Origin: Sisyra terminalis
Lineage: Eukaryota > Arthropoda > Insecta > Neuroptera > Sisyridae
Direction: 5' to 3'
DNA: 64,000 nucleotides
Assembly: GCA_958496175.1 (NCBI GenBank)
Contig: OY292277.1
Coordinates: 47,627,050-47,691,049 of the forward strand
Shown piece by piece: positions 42,675-55,449 of this stretch; positions within the stretch are counted from its first letter, which is position 1, and each line of letters opens with the position of its first letter. The translations under genes were made by a program, and so were the position numbers. The notes under the pieces were generated by a model. The model ran no database searches. It worked only from the letters and a program-made list of their open reading frames with translations, and was not told the DNA's origin.

Positions 42675-45600
42675 TTTAAATAATAACTTGTTTTTACTCT
42701 TATCAAAATACATATTGTTACGAATTATAATTCAGTATCCACAAATATAATTTGGTCGAATCTTAACTTTAAATCTACGGTACACTAAAGCCAAAAACCC
42801 AATAATTCATAATGAATGAAATTTATAATAAAATTTAAATTCAAGAGAAAAAAAAAGCATAGAACCGACTTAATTTCCATTATTTTTTTACGCGTCAATT
42901 TCCCAAATAAACCAATTTAAATGTAAAAATAAAACCGAAATTTTCTAGACACACAAATCACCTTAAGTGAGATTTCTTATCGTTCACATATAATGTGATT
43001 ACAAGTAAATTTATGCATTGTTTCGTTTTTTTTTCTTCTTTTTGTTGTTGTTGGGATTTTTGTATGTGGATTTCGAAATTATAACGTTAGCATTTCTATT
43101 TCAAATGTAATTTGTTCAAAAAATAAAATATATCCGGTGTGGATTTCACAAGTGATTTCAATATAATTATTAGTTTCTGCTGATCTAAGAAGTGTTTTTT
43201 TTTAAATTTGGAATTTGTTGGAAAGCTGTAGTGCTTTCTTCTTTTAAATAGTATTACAGTATGTAGAATACTTTTTTGCTCAAAAAATGAATCAAATCAT
43301 TTATTTTTATAACAAAAGAATGACGATACAGCCTTAAAAAGTCAGCCATATTGAAAGCTACGAAAAAAATTCGAAATAATAAAAATATTTTCTTCATCGA
43401 AGCCAATCCATCATGCACGTAATTATCGACGTGTGACAGTTTGATTTAAATGTAAATGACTTTATGAAAGGCGTAAGCGATCGATCGATCGAAAAAGGAT
43501 CAAAGTGAGATCGCGCACTTGATCTCTGGAGGCCGTGCGCTCTGCCGCCTAGCACAAAATGGAAATATGAAATAATAAATTAGACTTTGTTGCGATCGCA
43601 TCCCATAAAGTCAAGACGATCATATGCTGGATCAGATGTCGTAATAAATTTTATTTATAAGAAAAATTTTATCGATCCACCATATAACCCAGCGCAGCGC
43701 CCAACTCCATCACTCGTCTATCGTCTCTTTTTATGGATCTAGGGCATCGAGGGGTGTTGGGCCAGAAAACTTGGATCAGATAGAATGGAAAATATTTCCA
43801 ATAAATATCGATCAAATAAATCTTTAATGCTTTCAATCAAAACTCATTGGCCATTGGCTGGCTGTTGTTGAGGAAATTTTTTGGGGTAAAAGACATAATT
43901 TTTTTTTATAATTTCTCAGCGTTTTTCTTGTTTTGCCACAATACATCTAGATATCATCATCCGTAATCAGTGGGAGTGATTTAATTTCTCTAAATATCCA
44001 AATCGGACGAAATTATCTATTCAAATTACATACTTGGAAGGTAATATAAAAAAATAAATCTCTGTTATAGATCCATAGATCTTAACTTAATTAAATTTGT
44101 TGTTCAGTCAAAATTAAGTAGGCATGAATTGGAAAATTCAATTTTTTAATTAAAAAATTAATATTTGTACTTTCTGTCCTTTTGTTTGTGTATTTTTTTG
44201 TTTTTCTTAGGAATTTTCGGGACTCAAGAAATATTAGACCAATATTTACTTCAAATAAGCTTTAAACTTATTGATAGGGCAATCAAATTCCTTTAAATAC
44301 AATTTGTTCCAAATCAAGCTAATTAAAATTAAATACCAAATTAAGCAAGAACCACTCAACCGATTTTGATGTTTTTGGACTCATTTAATTTGTTTTTAAT
44401 GGCTTAAGGATTTCCACTAGAATTATCAGTGAAATGTTTTACTTTTTTCGCTCAAACTTGCTGACAAAATTTAAATTTCATTTGTAAAAACGTGCAAAAT
44501 TTTATCCAAAGTCGAAGACTTTGGAAAAGATTTGTAAATTATAGGACTTCAATTATTTTATAAACGAAGAAAATAGATCTTATAGTAATTCATAATTTGT
44601 TTAATCAAATACAAACTTTTCCCAATATACGTCACCTGCATCATTGTTGGAAAAAGAAATCTTCAAGTAGATACTTTTTCATCGAATCCCAAAGCCCTTT
44701 TATAAAAAGAAGCATTTTTCATTTGCCATATATGATTGCTTATTATTTAAAATGAACAGAAAAAAAAATTAATCCTGCGTGGCTGTATGTTTTCTGGCCG
44801 CGGCTGGTGTGCTGTTGTAGTATATTAAAAGAGGGGCAATAAATAATAATTTTTTGATATATAAAATATACGTTTACCGTATCAAAGTTTGACACCTGTA
44901 TTTTTATAAAAAGTGATTTATGACTCGTTTTTCGAGCTCAAGTGAACGACTATAACTTGGCTTAGCCAACCTCCACATCCAATGATCATCCTATATTATT
45001 TATTTATTAACTTTATGACTTTTATATAAATTAAATGGATATGAATTTGCGCCATTCGTATACACTCTTCACCATTGTTTTCAAAAGTTCTACAGGAAAA
45101 TATTTTTTGCTTAAGTAATATTGAAAATTTTTGATTTTCAAAGTTTAAGTTTAAATATCAAATTATGTTGGAAATTTTTGAACAAATAAAACGAATATGG
45201 ATTTATTTGGGGTTTGAAAAGAATATAAAAATTCTTCTTTTCTTATGGAATGGAATTTCTCAAAAAATTGCTTAGTAGTACTAAATTTGTGAAGTTTTAA
45301 AAAATTCAACCAAGTTTATAGTGCAAAAGCTCAAAAGAAAGTTGGAGCTTTATTATTCAAATAGTATTAATTTATTAAAAAAAATATATTTAAAATCAAG
45401 CACTGAATTATTCATACATTAAAAGCTTCTTAAGTTTTACAGAAAAAAATCGAAATTCTTACAAAAACTTTTATGCTCAATATTTACTAATATTTGATTA
45501 AGTTCTGTCGAAAGTTATGTAAAAGCTCTTCAACTTAAACTTATCATTTCCATTTCTTAAATGTAGATGTCTACGAAAAAAATAAAGGTATAAGAGATAT

Positions 45601-46654
45601 ATTTATATGCATCAACTGTTATTAACAGGTGGTTTTTCTGACGCCTCAAAAGAATATTTTGTAAAAATTAAACAACTGAAATAGTAAATATTTATCTCTT
45701 TTTTACAATTTTAGCATATTTCTGATGAATACTTCTAACTCTATTTTTCGGAAGCAACACAAAAGCTGATGAAAAGATAACTTTATATTATTGCTTATAA
45801 TTTTCCTGAGCTATGTTATTATTTCAAACTTAAGTATTTTATAATTGACTACTAAAACAGAACCACTAAACAATGCCTTCGAAATGAAGAAAGTATACAA
45901 AAAAAGCTTTTTGGGAGGTGACCCAGGCTTTTAATCCGGTGAGGCATCAGGGGTTATTGTTTAAATTAAGAAGTATCCTACCTTCCCTAAATATCCTCAT
46001 AATCCAATATTTTCTTACAAATCGTTGCTCCAATGTAAAATGTGGCCCATTGTATAAAAAATCAGGTTTGTTTTATTTACAGGATTATTATAAACAGATT
46101 TATTTTCTCTTATAATAAGTATTTCTCTTATCAGAAAATCATCGAAGAATTAACAAAAATGGGCCTGGAAATGGTTAATTTGTCTATCAATCATCTAGAA
46201 AAAGAGTTGGTTTTTAAGAAAAAAAAATTAAACAATTAAGTAAATAAATATTTACCATCTTTGATAGCCCAAAAAATTACTATTTTCGAATCAAACTGAA
46301 AAAGTTAGAATGTGACGTTAGTTGATAGTTTTTCGTGAGTTCCAAACAGTTGGTACTTCTACACAAATTTGAAAGTTTTACGATCCTAAATATAATACTA
46401 TTTAATGAGTAGTAAGTTTAATAAACTAATGATTGTTTTTTGGAATAACTTAAAGAAAAAGGACTTTTCCTACATGATAAACTTTTCTAAAGACAAGCAG
46501 AATCAGAAAAGGGGTACAATCTATTCTAAAGTAAACAAGTGGTTGATTAAAAGGATTGAATATTGACTTACAAAAATTGTAGGAGAAAACTAAAAAAAAA
46601 AATCCACTTTCAATTTAGATTACATACTTAGGTTACATACTGTAGATTACATAC
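42675..46654. other. Gene-free DNA with a GC-richer island at about 43.43-43.78 kb
   Basis: No gene recognised. The island has GATCGATCGATCG, GATCAAAG, GGCCGTGCGCTCTGCCGCC and CCCAGCGCAGCGCCC, and ends in a block with many CG dinucleotides. It lacks a family-like open frame; a regulatory module is a reasonable guess. Confidence 0.45.
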
Positions 46655-47021
46655 TGTTCATTCTGTTCCAGCACCTATTTCTACTATAAATAAGACTAAA
46701 AGTAGAGTTAATGAAGGAAGAAGTAATCAAAAACTTATATTTTTTATTCGAGGAAAAGCTATATCTAGGGTTCAAAATATTATGGGTGCTAATCAATTTT
46801 CAAATCCTTCAACTAAAATTGGCATAACTATAAAAAAATCATAATACATGGGATGTAACAATTACATCATAAGTTTGGGCATCTCCAATTAAGAATCCCG
46901 GTTGTCCTAGTTCTGCACGAATTAATACACTTAATGAAGTTCGGATTAATCCTGATCAAATTCCCAAAATAAATTATATAGTTCCAAAATGCTTATGATT
47001 AGTTGAAAACAATAATTTTCG
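46655..47021 (-). pseudogene. cox1: Nuclear mitochondrial insertion: 5' part of cox1
   Basis: Read on the minus strand with the invertebrate mitochondrial code, it gives LFSTNHKHFGTIYFIFGIWS near the start and [20 protein letters not shown] further on. After frameshifts come the codons for the [20 protein letters not shown] and VENGAGTGWTV regions of cytochrome oxidase subunit I. Only about the first 125 codons are present, with indels and substitutions, so it is a dead copy in the nuclear genome. The neighbouring tRNA relics continue it in the normal mitochondrial order. Confidence 0.92.
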
Positions 47022-47022
47022 C

Positions 47023-47087
47023 GATAAAGTAGCTGAATTTTAGACAGTAAATTGTAAATTTATTTATGAGATTAGTCTCTTTTACCA
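47023..47087 (+). pseudogene. trnY: Mitochondrial tRNA-Tyr relic (part of the NUMT)
   Basis: GATAAAGTAGCTGAATTTTA, anticodon loop TTGTAAA (GTA anticodon) and the end TCTTTTACCA match insect mitochondrial tRNA-Tyr. As in insect mitochondria it lies directly beside cox1 on the opposite strand. Confidence 0.85.
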
Positions 47088-47155
47088 AAGTTTCATTCAA
47101 TTATGATTTTAAATTACAAATTTAAAGGTAATTTTTTTTTAATTTTTAATATAAG
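47088..47155 (+). pseudogene. trnC: Mitochondrial tRNA-Cys relic (part of the NUMT)
   Basis: ATGATTTTAAATTACAAATT then TAAAGGTAATT matches the anticodon arm and variable region of insect mitochondrial tRNA-Cys, with the expected GCA anticodon mutated to ACA. It sits next to trnY on the same strand, as in the ancestral insect order. Confidence 0.75.
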
Positions 47156-49029
47156 TAAAATGAAAAGGATAAATAGTTAAAATTTTGAAAAGTATAACAG
47201 AGAGTAGCCATATTTTTGGAGTCCAAGAATCACTAACTATTCAAAAGTCAAATCTACTTAAAAAAATATTTTCCATAATCCAAATAATGAGTAGTTATAT
47301 ATAATCTACAATTGCATTCATAATTGGATCTTTGGTACATTTAAAACATTTTTTTTTTGTGTGTAGAATAATTTTAAAGTCCAAAACTTGTTTTGTAGAT
47401 ACCAAAATGTTAGATTTTCATAAATTTTTCTTTAATTTAAGGCTTTGGTTGAACAATATCCTTCATTTTGTAGAACTAGTAGATGCGAAGGTTATTACAG
47501 TAATTAAGTATAGAGTAACGAATCTGTTGATGTCCTAGATTGAAAAACGTAACCCATATACATTTTTCCATGATGATTTTTTCCATTTCTTACTCATAAT
47601 TTTTAATTAGTCTTACACAATAATATATAGTCAATGCAATGTCATTGCAGTTAATTGAAATGTACATATTCGTAATTATTTTCCCCTTCTTGAAATTATG
47701 GTTAAGACGTCAAGGTTTCTGAACAATTTTACACAAAATGGTGGAAATCGATTGTCGTTTTTCATGCAACTCGAATGGTTTTCGGTTTGGGGATTTAGAT
47801 TAGAACAAAGCTCTTGATTTGAATTGGCATTGTGGAAGATTTTTTTTTTGAAATGGAGACCGGCAAAAACCAGCAAGTTTGGATATATGGTTAGTTCTGG
47901 CCGGTTTGGTCAATGCGACGAGGATTGGCCGCCTACGGTCTGCGGCGGCTTATGAGCCAATCAAACACAGTTGTATCCACATTCGAAATAAACCTACCTG
48001 AAGAATATGAAGAACAAAGTTGGAAACGAGAAAAGAAATAGAGAAACAGAACAAGAAACGAGAAAACGCCTTGACTTCGGTATATTGTAATGTATACGCC
48101 CAGAATCTTGGCGATATACGAGGCATAATTTGTATACCATTTGGTCGTGAAAAATTGGAATTTAGACGAAAGGAAAATTTAGATTGAAATGTTATTTTGG
48201 TAACTGTTTATGACAAAAAAGGGACACACGTGGTTAAGTCTGAAAAGATAGGGGTCCTAAGCATATAGGTACACGTCATTTTGGACGCACGAATAATTTT
48301 TGTGGTTGAACTTGTAAACGTAAAAATTTATCGAGGGTGCGCAAATTAGGCGTTCTTACAACCTCGCCTACTCAAATTTTTGTCATCGTTTCACCGTAAT
48401 TTTGAAAATTGGTAATTGTTGTATGTTGAAAAAGTTTGAACTTTTAATGGGCTTTGCGTAACTGATGAATACCTTCAAAAATTATCCAACTATTCTATAA
48501 TTTCAAAACTTGATTCCTTATTACAATTATCTCTAATTCTTTCGGTAACTATACATGGACATTGTTAATTGTAAATCGCAGCTATTTTTTACTGTTTAAA
48601 TATCTTATTTTCCCTGAGAGTTTTTATGAAGTTAATATACTTATTGCTCTTTGCAACTCATTTAAAACGAAATGCCAAGTTCTTCAAGTTGGAATAGTAA
48701 TATTTTTCTTTTAAGTTGATCAAAACCTCCAATTCTTTTTCATCCATTTTTCTGGGATATTTCCTTTTTGTGTCTATTATGTCCAATTAGTTCTTCTTAA
48801 GAAACGATCAATAATATTACCACATCTTTAATCCCCCTCTCTTTTCTTAATGCTACAAAATAAGACCTTTCATGCCAAAAAGAAATACAGATTACTCCAT
48901 GTTCTTGTCAATAAGCCACGGTTTTTTCAAAGAAAAATGTAAAAATGAAAAAAGAGATTATCGGTTTATCACATCAAACTCTTCCATCAAATTCCATATT
49001 AATGAAATCAGACATCTCCGCAAAAGATT
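47156..49029. other. Gene-free DNA with a GC-richer island at about 47.88-48.13 kb
   Basis: No gene recognised. The island contains an inverted GCCGCC/GGCGGC pair (GGCCGCCTACGGTCTGCGGCGGC region near 47,927-47,950) and several CG dinucleotides. Confidence 0.45.
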
Positions 49030-49860
49030 CTAGAATTTCGTTTCGATTTGATCTTCAGATTCTTCTTTGTTATCAATAGCACAAGATACTACAATTGTCG
49101 GCATTTCGGTTAGATATTCGCAGATATTTGCAACATTAATTCCATTTTTAATGCAATACTTCATTTTAACAATCGTCGATCCATTGATGTACTCCAGCAT
49201 AAGAGACCCTTTTGATTGATCCAGATTAATGGCAACTATTGAACATCCTGCCTTCCCATTTCTCACGCATTTTGATTTCAAAAGATCTATTAAGGCTTCG
49301 GTCCAGGGGCATTAATTTAGATGTCAGTTTTCTAGGAATAACAGGCACTTGTGAATACTTTTTCACCCACCTTTTCTTTGGCTTCCTCTGTAATGTTAGG
49401 TCGAGCCGAATTGTATATATTAAAACCAATTTCTGGTACAAAAAATATTTCTTGCATTTACACCAAATGGTTCAATCCATCCTTTTTCTTTCGCAGTGAC
49501 AACAACCTCTTAAAGAATGACGTATTTAGGAATAGTTTTTCGTTTGAAAATTACTAAAGGGTTGCATTTTTCACCATCAGCTGTTGCACACAGAACAACA
49601 ATAAAATTGCACTTTTTATTACCGGTGGTAGTGATTTTGATATCAGTTGAACTCTTTTGAAACCATGGACATATCAAAACTGATCCATTTTCTCGATGTA
49701 TTCGAAATTGACTTAACTGTTTACATTTTTGGCGAAAGTTCCAAAAAAAGCTATTTTTTCTCCCCAATTCTTTGGTAATTTTCATCCAATAAATTTAATG
49801 GAAAATTGATGTCCTTTTGTGAACAAAAAACACCAACATTTGCTGCCTTTGAAGTCATTC
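49030..49860 (-). pseudogene. pogo-like (DDE_1 / Tigger-type) transposase relic
   Basis: Minus-strand frames read, in order, DIKITTTGNKKCNF, IVVLCATADGEKCNPLVIFK, RKTIPK, then after a frameshift VIPRKLTSKLMPLDRSLNRS and FEIKMREKWEGRM, then ...CIKNGINVANICEYL. This is the core of the CENP-B/pogo DDE_1 transposase family (pattern TTGNEK...TVVLCATADGTKL.PLVIFKRKT.P ... VIPGGLTS.LQPLDVS.NK.FK...R..W..WM ... KCGISNALDG). The first catalytic Asp block (MDET) and the middle block (LD.FRGH) are not readable. Several stops and shifts make it a clear relic. Confidence 0.82.
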
Positions 49861-52530
49861 TTATAAAATGTTTATTTTAAAAATTTATATTATTTTTGTT
49901 CTCTGGATTATAGACAAACTTAGGATATGTTATTTTCCTTTATATCATAAGAAGTTCTTTGCGTAATTAAGGAATGGCTCCCTGGAACTTTAACATATAT
50001 TTTCGAAGTTCTAGTTATAATCTTCCAGCCAAAAGATTTTTTCTACTGATGTTTTTGTGTAATTAAATAAATATTTGAAATATTTGAATTGAATTACAAT
50101 TTTTAGTTCTATTTAACTAGAAGGATACTTTTCTTCTTCAATATCCATCCAAGAAAATAATTTAATTTCACTGGTAATCAAAGCAAAACTATTCAGCATC
50201 ATTCGTGACCCCTTATTGTTAGAATCACTATCTCATTGCAAAAGAAGATCTGATCTGAAATCTTTCCTTGAATTTAAGCACAAAACTTTACAGATAAAAA
50301 AATCACACGGCATAAAAGACATGTAGAACTTAATGTCCATAATTATATTGACAAATGATTCACCAAATCAATCATTGATTTGGTAATCAGAAGAATGAGT
50401 CCCATTCTCAAATTTCCAGTGAAATATCATAATAGGATTCTTAAGTAAAAGGAAGGAAAAAAATAAAATCCAGAATCTCTTAAAAAGTGAAATGATCTAT
50501 TTGGATCTAAGACTCTTTACCCCGAAGCAAACAGCTATGGAAAAACGAATTTTATTTAGCTAGTTTAATGGACTGTTAATTAAGTAGAAAATAAAAGCCT
50601 TCCTTCAGAACAAATTTATAAAGTACACTAAAGTCTAAGACCTTCTAATAAAAAATACCTATAAAAAATTTTGCTCCATTTTTCGGGAGTGAATGATTCT
50701 AAGAATCATTTTAAATCAAATTGCATAAAAATATCTTAAAAAATATGTTTCACCCCCTTTATATCCTTCAATAAAACCGCCTGTTCAATTTTTTGAAAAC
50801 CTCGAATTTTAAACTTAAACTAAATTTTATAATGCTACTTTATACGTAAATGTCTCTAAATCTGTAGCTATAAATCGATGAATATTTCCCAAGAGATTTT
50901 CCATTCTGTATCTAACCAAATCAAAACGAAAGCCAATTGTAAATTACTTAATTTAACAATTATTTAGAGATCAAGTGATCTGATCTAATAAAAAAAAAAT
51001 CTGTAAAAACAAAATGTAAACGAAAACATAAAAACAATAGAATAATTGCTAAACAAAAGAAAGGCAAACACTAGAATTTGTGTTTGTCAGGTGACGACAA
51101 CATTTAGGTAGGTGGATATGTATAAAACAAAAGAAGGAAAGGAATGACAAATGATTGACGCGTGTTTCTTTTGTTTTTTTATTTTATCTTCATAAAGAAA
51201 ATTTCGAGACCGACTTTAACTATATATAGGCTTGGTTTTGAGATATTTTTGACCTTTTTCCATTTAAATTGAAAATTCAAAGAATTTCAACTCTATTCGA
51301 TCGCCATTGAATATACTATACTGGCATTCCCTCACACGCGTTTATGGTTCCCTGTATTGGAATGGAAATTCCGATAATTCCAATGCTATGATCGTTCAGT
51401 AGGGAGATAATAATGATAATAACCAAATAAAAATAGTGTGGTTAATGTGAGAGATTTTGTAATGATTTATCTCTCGAAACAAGAAACCAATACTGTGTAT
51501 ATGTGTGTGTGTAAATCTTTATCGATGAAGAAAAAATCTTTTACTATTCAATAAATATATATAAAATAAAACGCGCATATGAGTAATGAAATTTAACCGC
51601 ACACACGAGAAAATATCTTCATGTGAAATTTTTTATATGAAATATGGTTGGTTTGATTTATGTTGTTTAATCGACAAAAAAAAAACACTCAAAAGAAAAA
51701 ATTAAAGTTGAAAAAAGTTAAATAATTGTGGCCACAATTATATGATTGAAATAAGAAATGAAAAATGTTCCACACAAACACGTATAGAAACATACGTAAT
51801 AAATTCAATTTTTTTACGTTAAATTTATTTGCTAGAATCATATTGTAGATGTTTTTCAGTACAATATACATTATCAATGTTAAAAATGGTAAAATTTGTA
51901 GTAGGAAAATCAACAACACAAATATTTTTAAGCATAAACTTTGGCTTCATTTAAAAAAAGCTCCACATGTATTGGTCGAGTCATTGAATTCAAAGCTCAT
52001 ATAGATGCGTGCGCAGTAATTTTACCGCGCATAACTATTAGATCATTTTATTATTAGTTTATAAGGTACGGAAATTATACTCTCATTTTTCACCTACTTC
52101 CCAGCACTTATTGTGATGAATTTTGGCACACCACTTACTTTCGATGATAATGCATGATCAGTCGTAAAAGTAACCACTAAGTATTTCTTCTACAATTATA
52201 TATTTAATTTTATATAAGGAAAAAAGTTTATAATGCCTATCTTTAAGACGCACTACTGGTAACATGCATTAATTGGTAAGAAAGGTAAATTGAACAAATA
52301 TAAAGAAGAATTTAATAAAAGATCCTTAAGACTCCGCTTTTATTGATAAAATACACTAAAATTTGATATTGATATTTCTTTGATATTTGCTCTTAAAAAT
52401 ATTTACATATTTTGTTCATTTATTCAATGCACCTCTACTTTTAATAACAGCATGCTATTGATACAACGGCAAATTATTCCAGTAATTTTAGCGCATTTTG
52501 CTATTTTTTAATAATTACTACTATTCTAAA
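49861..52530. other. Gene-free AT-rich DNA
   Basis: No gene seen. Contains a (TG)n patch near 51,500 and poly-A tracts. A 76-codon minus-strand frame near 51.8 kb is low-complexity hydrophobic sequence and is not credited. Confidence 0.5.
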
Positions 52531-52960
52531 ATATTTTTCTGTAAAATGTTGATATCCTTTGGCAAAATGAAGCCTGATTTTGTTCATTTTTACGGTAAAC
52601 TGTGGTCTTTTAGACCAGCTTCATACAATCGCCTTCGTATTATTCTCATGAAAATTGTTAATCTTTGAAAAACGAATTTGAATTGATTTCTTAAAGATCT
52701 TACGATCTATTCGAGACGTTGATTTTCTGATTCCATCACAATTTCGTCAATTATTGAGATTCATTCGCTTTGATGATAATTTTTTAAGAATTTTCAATTC
52801 GATTTGATGAGAAACTGTATATTTTCTTGTAATTTTCCGAAAGGAAAATTTGTTGGTCATTACATATCTAATTTGGTGGAACGTTTTTTTCATTAATATC
52901 CTTAGTTTTTCCAATTTTTCGATTCGAAATTACAAATTAGAAAACAATCGTACTTCACTC
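52531..52960 (-). pseudogene. Tc1-like transposase relic (HTH and start of catalytic domain)
   Basis: The minus strand reads DGIRKSTSRIDRKIFKKSIQ, then IRRRLYEAGLKDHSLP and, in the next frame, TVKMNKIRLHFAKGYQHFTE. This follows the Tc1 linker and second HTH (pattern GRPRKT..R.DR.I ... T.RR.L.EAGL..R.P..KP.L....R..RL.FA..H). The catalytic triad beyond FA..H is not recognisable. Frames are shifted at least once. Confidence 0.65.
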
Positions 52961-53639
52961 TCATACTATTGTATTGAAACAATTAATATGTTTTTTCATA
53001 TATAAAAAAAAATTATGATGATAGAAGCTCCCAAGGGAACTGATAATAAAACGAAGATATAACTAATCGAAAAATTTGCGAAAAAATGATGATTTTAGAC
53101 TCTTTGGAAACCTTATATATCCCTTCAATGATATTGGTAAATAGTATATTTACTAGAGCTTAATTAAAAATGATTCCCATAGAAAGGGCAGGGTTGAAAT
53201 TTAATTAAGATTTACTTAAACTGTATCAATAATCCTTATTCTAATAAAACATGAGGATTTACAATTACTAATACCTTTGATTCTTTATGAGCCAGACCGA
53301 TGTTTTAAGGAATTGAGAAAAAATATGGCCAGGAATTTTAATACTCTTTACTTCTCTTAATCTTCAGGTACCAAATACAATTCAGGATTACAATATTAAA
53401 AAAAGTGGAAAGATTTTATCGCTTAACCATTATAACTATATTCACTAATTTCGGATTTCATCAAAGTAAAATAAAATTTATAATTCTTGAATTTACATTT
53501 ACATTTACTTTGGCGTTTATAATGCTTGAGGATCGGATTTAGTTTACTATTAGTCTAATAGGTTTATTGTTATAAGAGTTTGTGTTGAGGAGAAATATAG
53601 TTGAAATATTTTAAAAATAGCGAATATTATTTGAAGGGC
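52961..53639. other. Gene-free stretch
   Basis: No gene seen. Confidence 0.5.
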
Positions 53640-54470
53640 ATGAAAAGAAATATTTAAATCCACATGATATAAATCCAATGGTAGGACCTTTAATAGTTCT
53701 TGCAATTTCTAGGTTTTGTATTTGGGATAGTTTTCCAGAAAACTTTAAAAATCCTTCAAAAATGGCAAAATGAGATCAAATAAACTAAAAACGATCCATA
53801 CAAAGTTTAAGAACATTAAACGTTATAGAAACTGCAATGAGTTATATATTATCGAAAGTTGTCGGGATCCACCCGGTATATCATTAGATTTGGTGGCTGA
53901 TATTGGAATAGTAGAATTATCAAACGACTTACTACTACTTTGAATAATAATGCCCAAATGTAAAGGTAAAGTGATAAGAAACAAAAGAATAAACAGTAAA
54001 TAAAGCTAAATTTGAATACAGTTGTGCATTTGAAATATTTTTGGACACAATTGTAATATTTAAAATCTATTGTTACTTTTCTTCAATATGCATGCAAACT
54101 TTGAACGTCAATAAAAATGCAACTAGATGTGCCTATAGAAGATAGGGGGACCTTTAAAATTTAAAAAAAAATCTTTGAATAAACGACCCCAGAGTTAAAT
54201 CGTTTTAAAGGTGGAATACGATTTTTTATTCCTTAAAAATAAGGTATTACTTAACTTTACAATACAGCTGGTTCGATCAATGAAGAGTACATTAAAGCAA
54301 GAAAAAGTTATAAATTTGAGCACTAAAAATTATTAACGATTTTCATATGGCTGCCAAAACTTACAAAAGTGCAATTTGACTCATCTGTTTGACTATATTT
54401 TAAAAATTCAATTATCATATTACCTAATACACCATCGATCCCTTTACATTATTTATCAATTAACTGATTT
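53640..54470 (+). repeat. Inverted duplicate repeat, left copy
   Basis: Reverse-complement alignment with 55,450-56,640. Shared landmarks include AATCCAATGGTAGGACCTTT near the outer end, AAACGATCCATA, GTTGTC.GGA.CCACCCGGTA, GGAATAGTAGAATTATC, AAATAAGGTATTACTTAACT and ATTAACGATTTTCATATGGC near the inner end. No coding frame spans it, and no family terminus was identified. Confidence 0.8.
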
Positions 54471-55449
54471 TTTTTTCATTCAAACGGTAATTAAAATTTT
54501 AAATATAGCTTATTTTCACGGCAATAATTTATTCATGACCCTCTACTTAAAATATTGAAGTTAATGAGAGGAAAGAGAAATATTTGAAAAATTGAATTTT
54601 AATGAGCGACTTTATGCTTTTCAATGTTCATGATGGAAATTATACAAAGTAATATTTAGTAGGTTAAGATGGATTAATTCAAGGCATTGGATCGTTATTA
54701 GGTGTATAAAATATTCGCACGAAAGGTGTGAAAGATGGTTATTTATACACTTACCTATATATATAATTTTTTTTCTTCAAATTAATTGACTCGTCTATTT
54801 TGAAATAATAGCGCAAATTCATGCGAAATTTTCCCTCGTTTCGCCAAAAAAAATTGATTCTCTTAGTCTAATTTTGATGTTTTTTCTTGTACGGATACTT
54901 TATTAAATAATTATTATAATTAAAAGTGCTTAAATCTTCATTAATTTATCGCAGCCGTCGTGGCTCTCTCTTGCACTTAGAGTAATTCAAATTTTATATA
55001 CTTTTGGTCCGTCCGGGTGTACATTTGAAGTGGATAGACGGACGGTGGATGTTTGGTCGTTTATAAAACTATCCACCATGTTTATATGTTTATATTTCAC
55101 ACATAAATCATGACCAGAAAACCATAATTTCCCTCGATTCTCGCGCGTTCATTTTGATCAAGTTACTACACCTTAATCATTGTGTTAAAGAAGCAACGAA
55201 AAATTTGTTCAAGATTTATAATATGGCTTTGTATGTACGTTGGACAGATAGAGATTATATAATAAATTAATTTGGAAGTAAAATCGTACGTGTAAATTAA
55301 TGGTATGAATACGGAAAAAAATCAGTACTAAAATAAAGCGAGAGGAAAATTGGGATATTGGTTTTCATTTTATCGAGAAACTAGTTAATTCCTGGACATT
55401 TTGTGTGGTATACATACAATCTGAAAGTCAGTAAAACTTCAATGATTGA
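54471..55449. other. Unique spacer between inverted copies, with a GC-richer core
   Basis: No gene seen. The core around 54,950-55,070 is GC-richer (GCAGCCGTCGTGGCTCTCTC) and includes an inverted CCGTCC/GGACGG pair at about 55,009-55,046. Confidence 0.5.

Noticed and set aside
47023..47155. tRNA-like sequences as nuclear tRNA genes
   Set aside because: They match mitochondrial trnY and trnC in order beside cox1 and carry damaging changes; they are part of the nuclear mitochondrial insertion.
49239..49557. Plus-strand frames of 68-86 codons
   Set aside because: Antisense to the pogo-like transposase relic.
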